From contig JAAYZM010000570.1 of the NCBI GenBank assembly GCA_012514835.1, forward strand, positions 1-13,160: a stretch of DNA of 13,160 bases. The letters are read 5' to 3'. This document shows, piece by piece, positions 12,878-13,160 of this stretch (within the stretch, counting starts at the first letter, position 1; every line of letters starts with the position of its first letter). The stretch comes from Actinomycetales bacterium (lineage in GTDB: Bacteria > Actinomycetota > Actinomycetes > Actinomycetales > Cellulomonadaceae). The notes beneath the pieces are model-generated. The model had not been told where the DNA came from. It saw only the letters and a list, made by a program, of their open reading frames with translations, and did not search any database. Made by a program: the position numbers and the translations under genes.

Positions 12878-13160
12878 CGGCCCGCTTGAGCGCCCCGGCC
12901 GCGCCGCGCACCTGACGCGCGCTGATCGCGAGCTTCACGTCGCGGTACTGGGCGGCCCGGTGGAGCTGCCCACCGAGGTCGTTGCCGGACGGCCGGTGGC
13001 GCAGGTAGCACGGCACCTCGACGGCCACGTAGCCCTGGCGCAGCAGGTCGATGGTCATGCCCGTCTCGACGCCCCAGCCCCGGGCGAGCGGGGTGGCCGC
13101 CTCGAAGGCCGCGCGCGTGAGGCACCGCATGCCCGAGAGCGGCTGCGTGGGAGCCCAGCC
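12849..13160 (-). CDS. Family-2-like glycosyltransferase, C-terminal part (5' end beyond window)
   Basis: The last 103 residues of a GT-A-fold glycosyltransferase are present. They begin GWAPTQPLSGMRCLTRAAFE, where SGMR is the usual acceptor-loop position of GT2 enzymes, followed by GWGVETGMTIDLLRQGY, in which E32 of the fragment occupies the place of the catalytic acid. An RHRPSGNDL element and an amphipathic tail (GQLHRAAQYRDVKLAISARQ) come next. The GWGVE plus His-Arg layout recalls glucosyl-3-phosphoglycerate synthase (GpgS), and polyprenyl-phosphate glycosyltransferases are another possibility; the sugar and acceptor cannot be decided from this part. No membrane segment is seen in the visible part. 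The frame is open through position 13160, so the internal ATG at 13130 is not the start. Confidence 0.85.
   Translation of the reverse strand, partial: GWAPTQPLSGMRCLTRAAFEAATPLARGWGVETGMTIDLLRQGYVAVEVPCYLRHRPSGNDLGGQLHRAAQYRDVKLAISARQVRGAAGALKRAVTPKALREP

Noticed and set aside
1..13160. Mobile element, phage, CRISPR array, toxin-antitoxin pair or RNA gene
   Set aside because: No transposase, integrase, regularly spaced repeats, small paired genes or tRNA-like cloverleaf were seen; the layout is compact chromosomal coding sequence.

Overview
The window is about 13.2 kb of very GC-rich, densely coded DNA with strong third-position GC, GTG starts and short intergenic gaps. It fits a chromosomal segment of a high-GC actinobacterium; a Micrococcales genome of the Cellulomonas kind is my guess, inferred from style and protein resemblance only. 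I see no insertion sequence, phage gene, CRISPR array, tRNA or rRNA. Most of the window is core or ordinary metabolic sequence, and no gap between genes exceeds 160 bp.

Region 1 (1-5334, all minus strand): a sugar-uptake cluster reads right to left. A LacI-family regulator (5334-4327) is followed by a lipoprotein sugar-binding protein (4169-2751) and two membrane permeases (2629-1595 and 1598-678). Together they make a binding-protein-dependent ABC importer resembling the alpha-glucoside AglE/AglF/AglG type. A single LacI-type operator palindrome (4211-4228) lies just before the binding-protein gene, and a strong hairpin (2681-2718) separates that gene from the permeases. No ATPase and no glycosidase gene is present, so the ATPase is probably shared and encoded elsewhere. 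The 5' part of an RhtA/EamA-type exporter gene (641-1) follows, apparently with its own leaderless promoter.

Region 2 (5398-8688): seryl-tRNA synthetase (serS) and a HAD phosphatase gene overlap by GTGA on the minus strand. A diacylglycerol-kinase-family lipid kinase is divergent from serS. The 76-bp gap between serS and the kinase gene carries two back-to-back leaderless-type -10 boxes.

Region 3 (8701-10566): prephenate dehydratase (pheA, minus) is divergent from a gene for an HlyD-type efflux adaptor (plus). The adaptor ends abruptly after the second lipoyl half and has no ABC partner downstream, so it looks like a deletion remnant.

Region 4 (10631-13160): a 748-residue protein has a signal peptide, an extracytoplasmic domain resembling the alkaline-phosphatase fold but apparently lacking usual metal ligands, and roughly ten membrane segments. 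It converges on, and overlaps by 29 bp, the 3' end of a family-2-like glycosyltransferase gene that runs off the window. This pair is the least understood part of the window and my best candidate for undescribed biology, probably in cell-envelope glycan or lipid metabolism.

Four genes here (exporter, serS, lipid kinase, 748-aa membrane protein) share a TANNNT box ending 6-7 bp before the start codon, the arrangement expected for leaderless transcripts.
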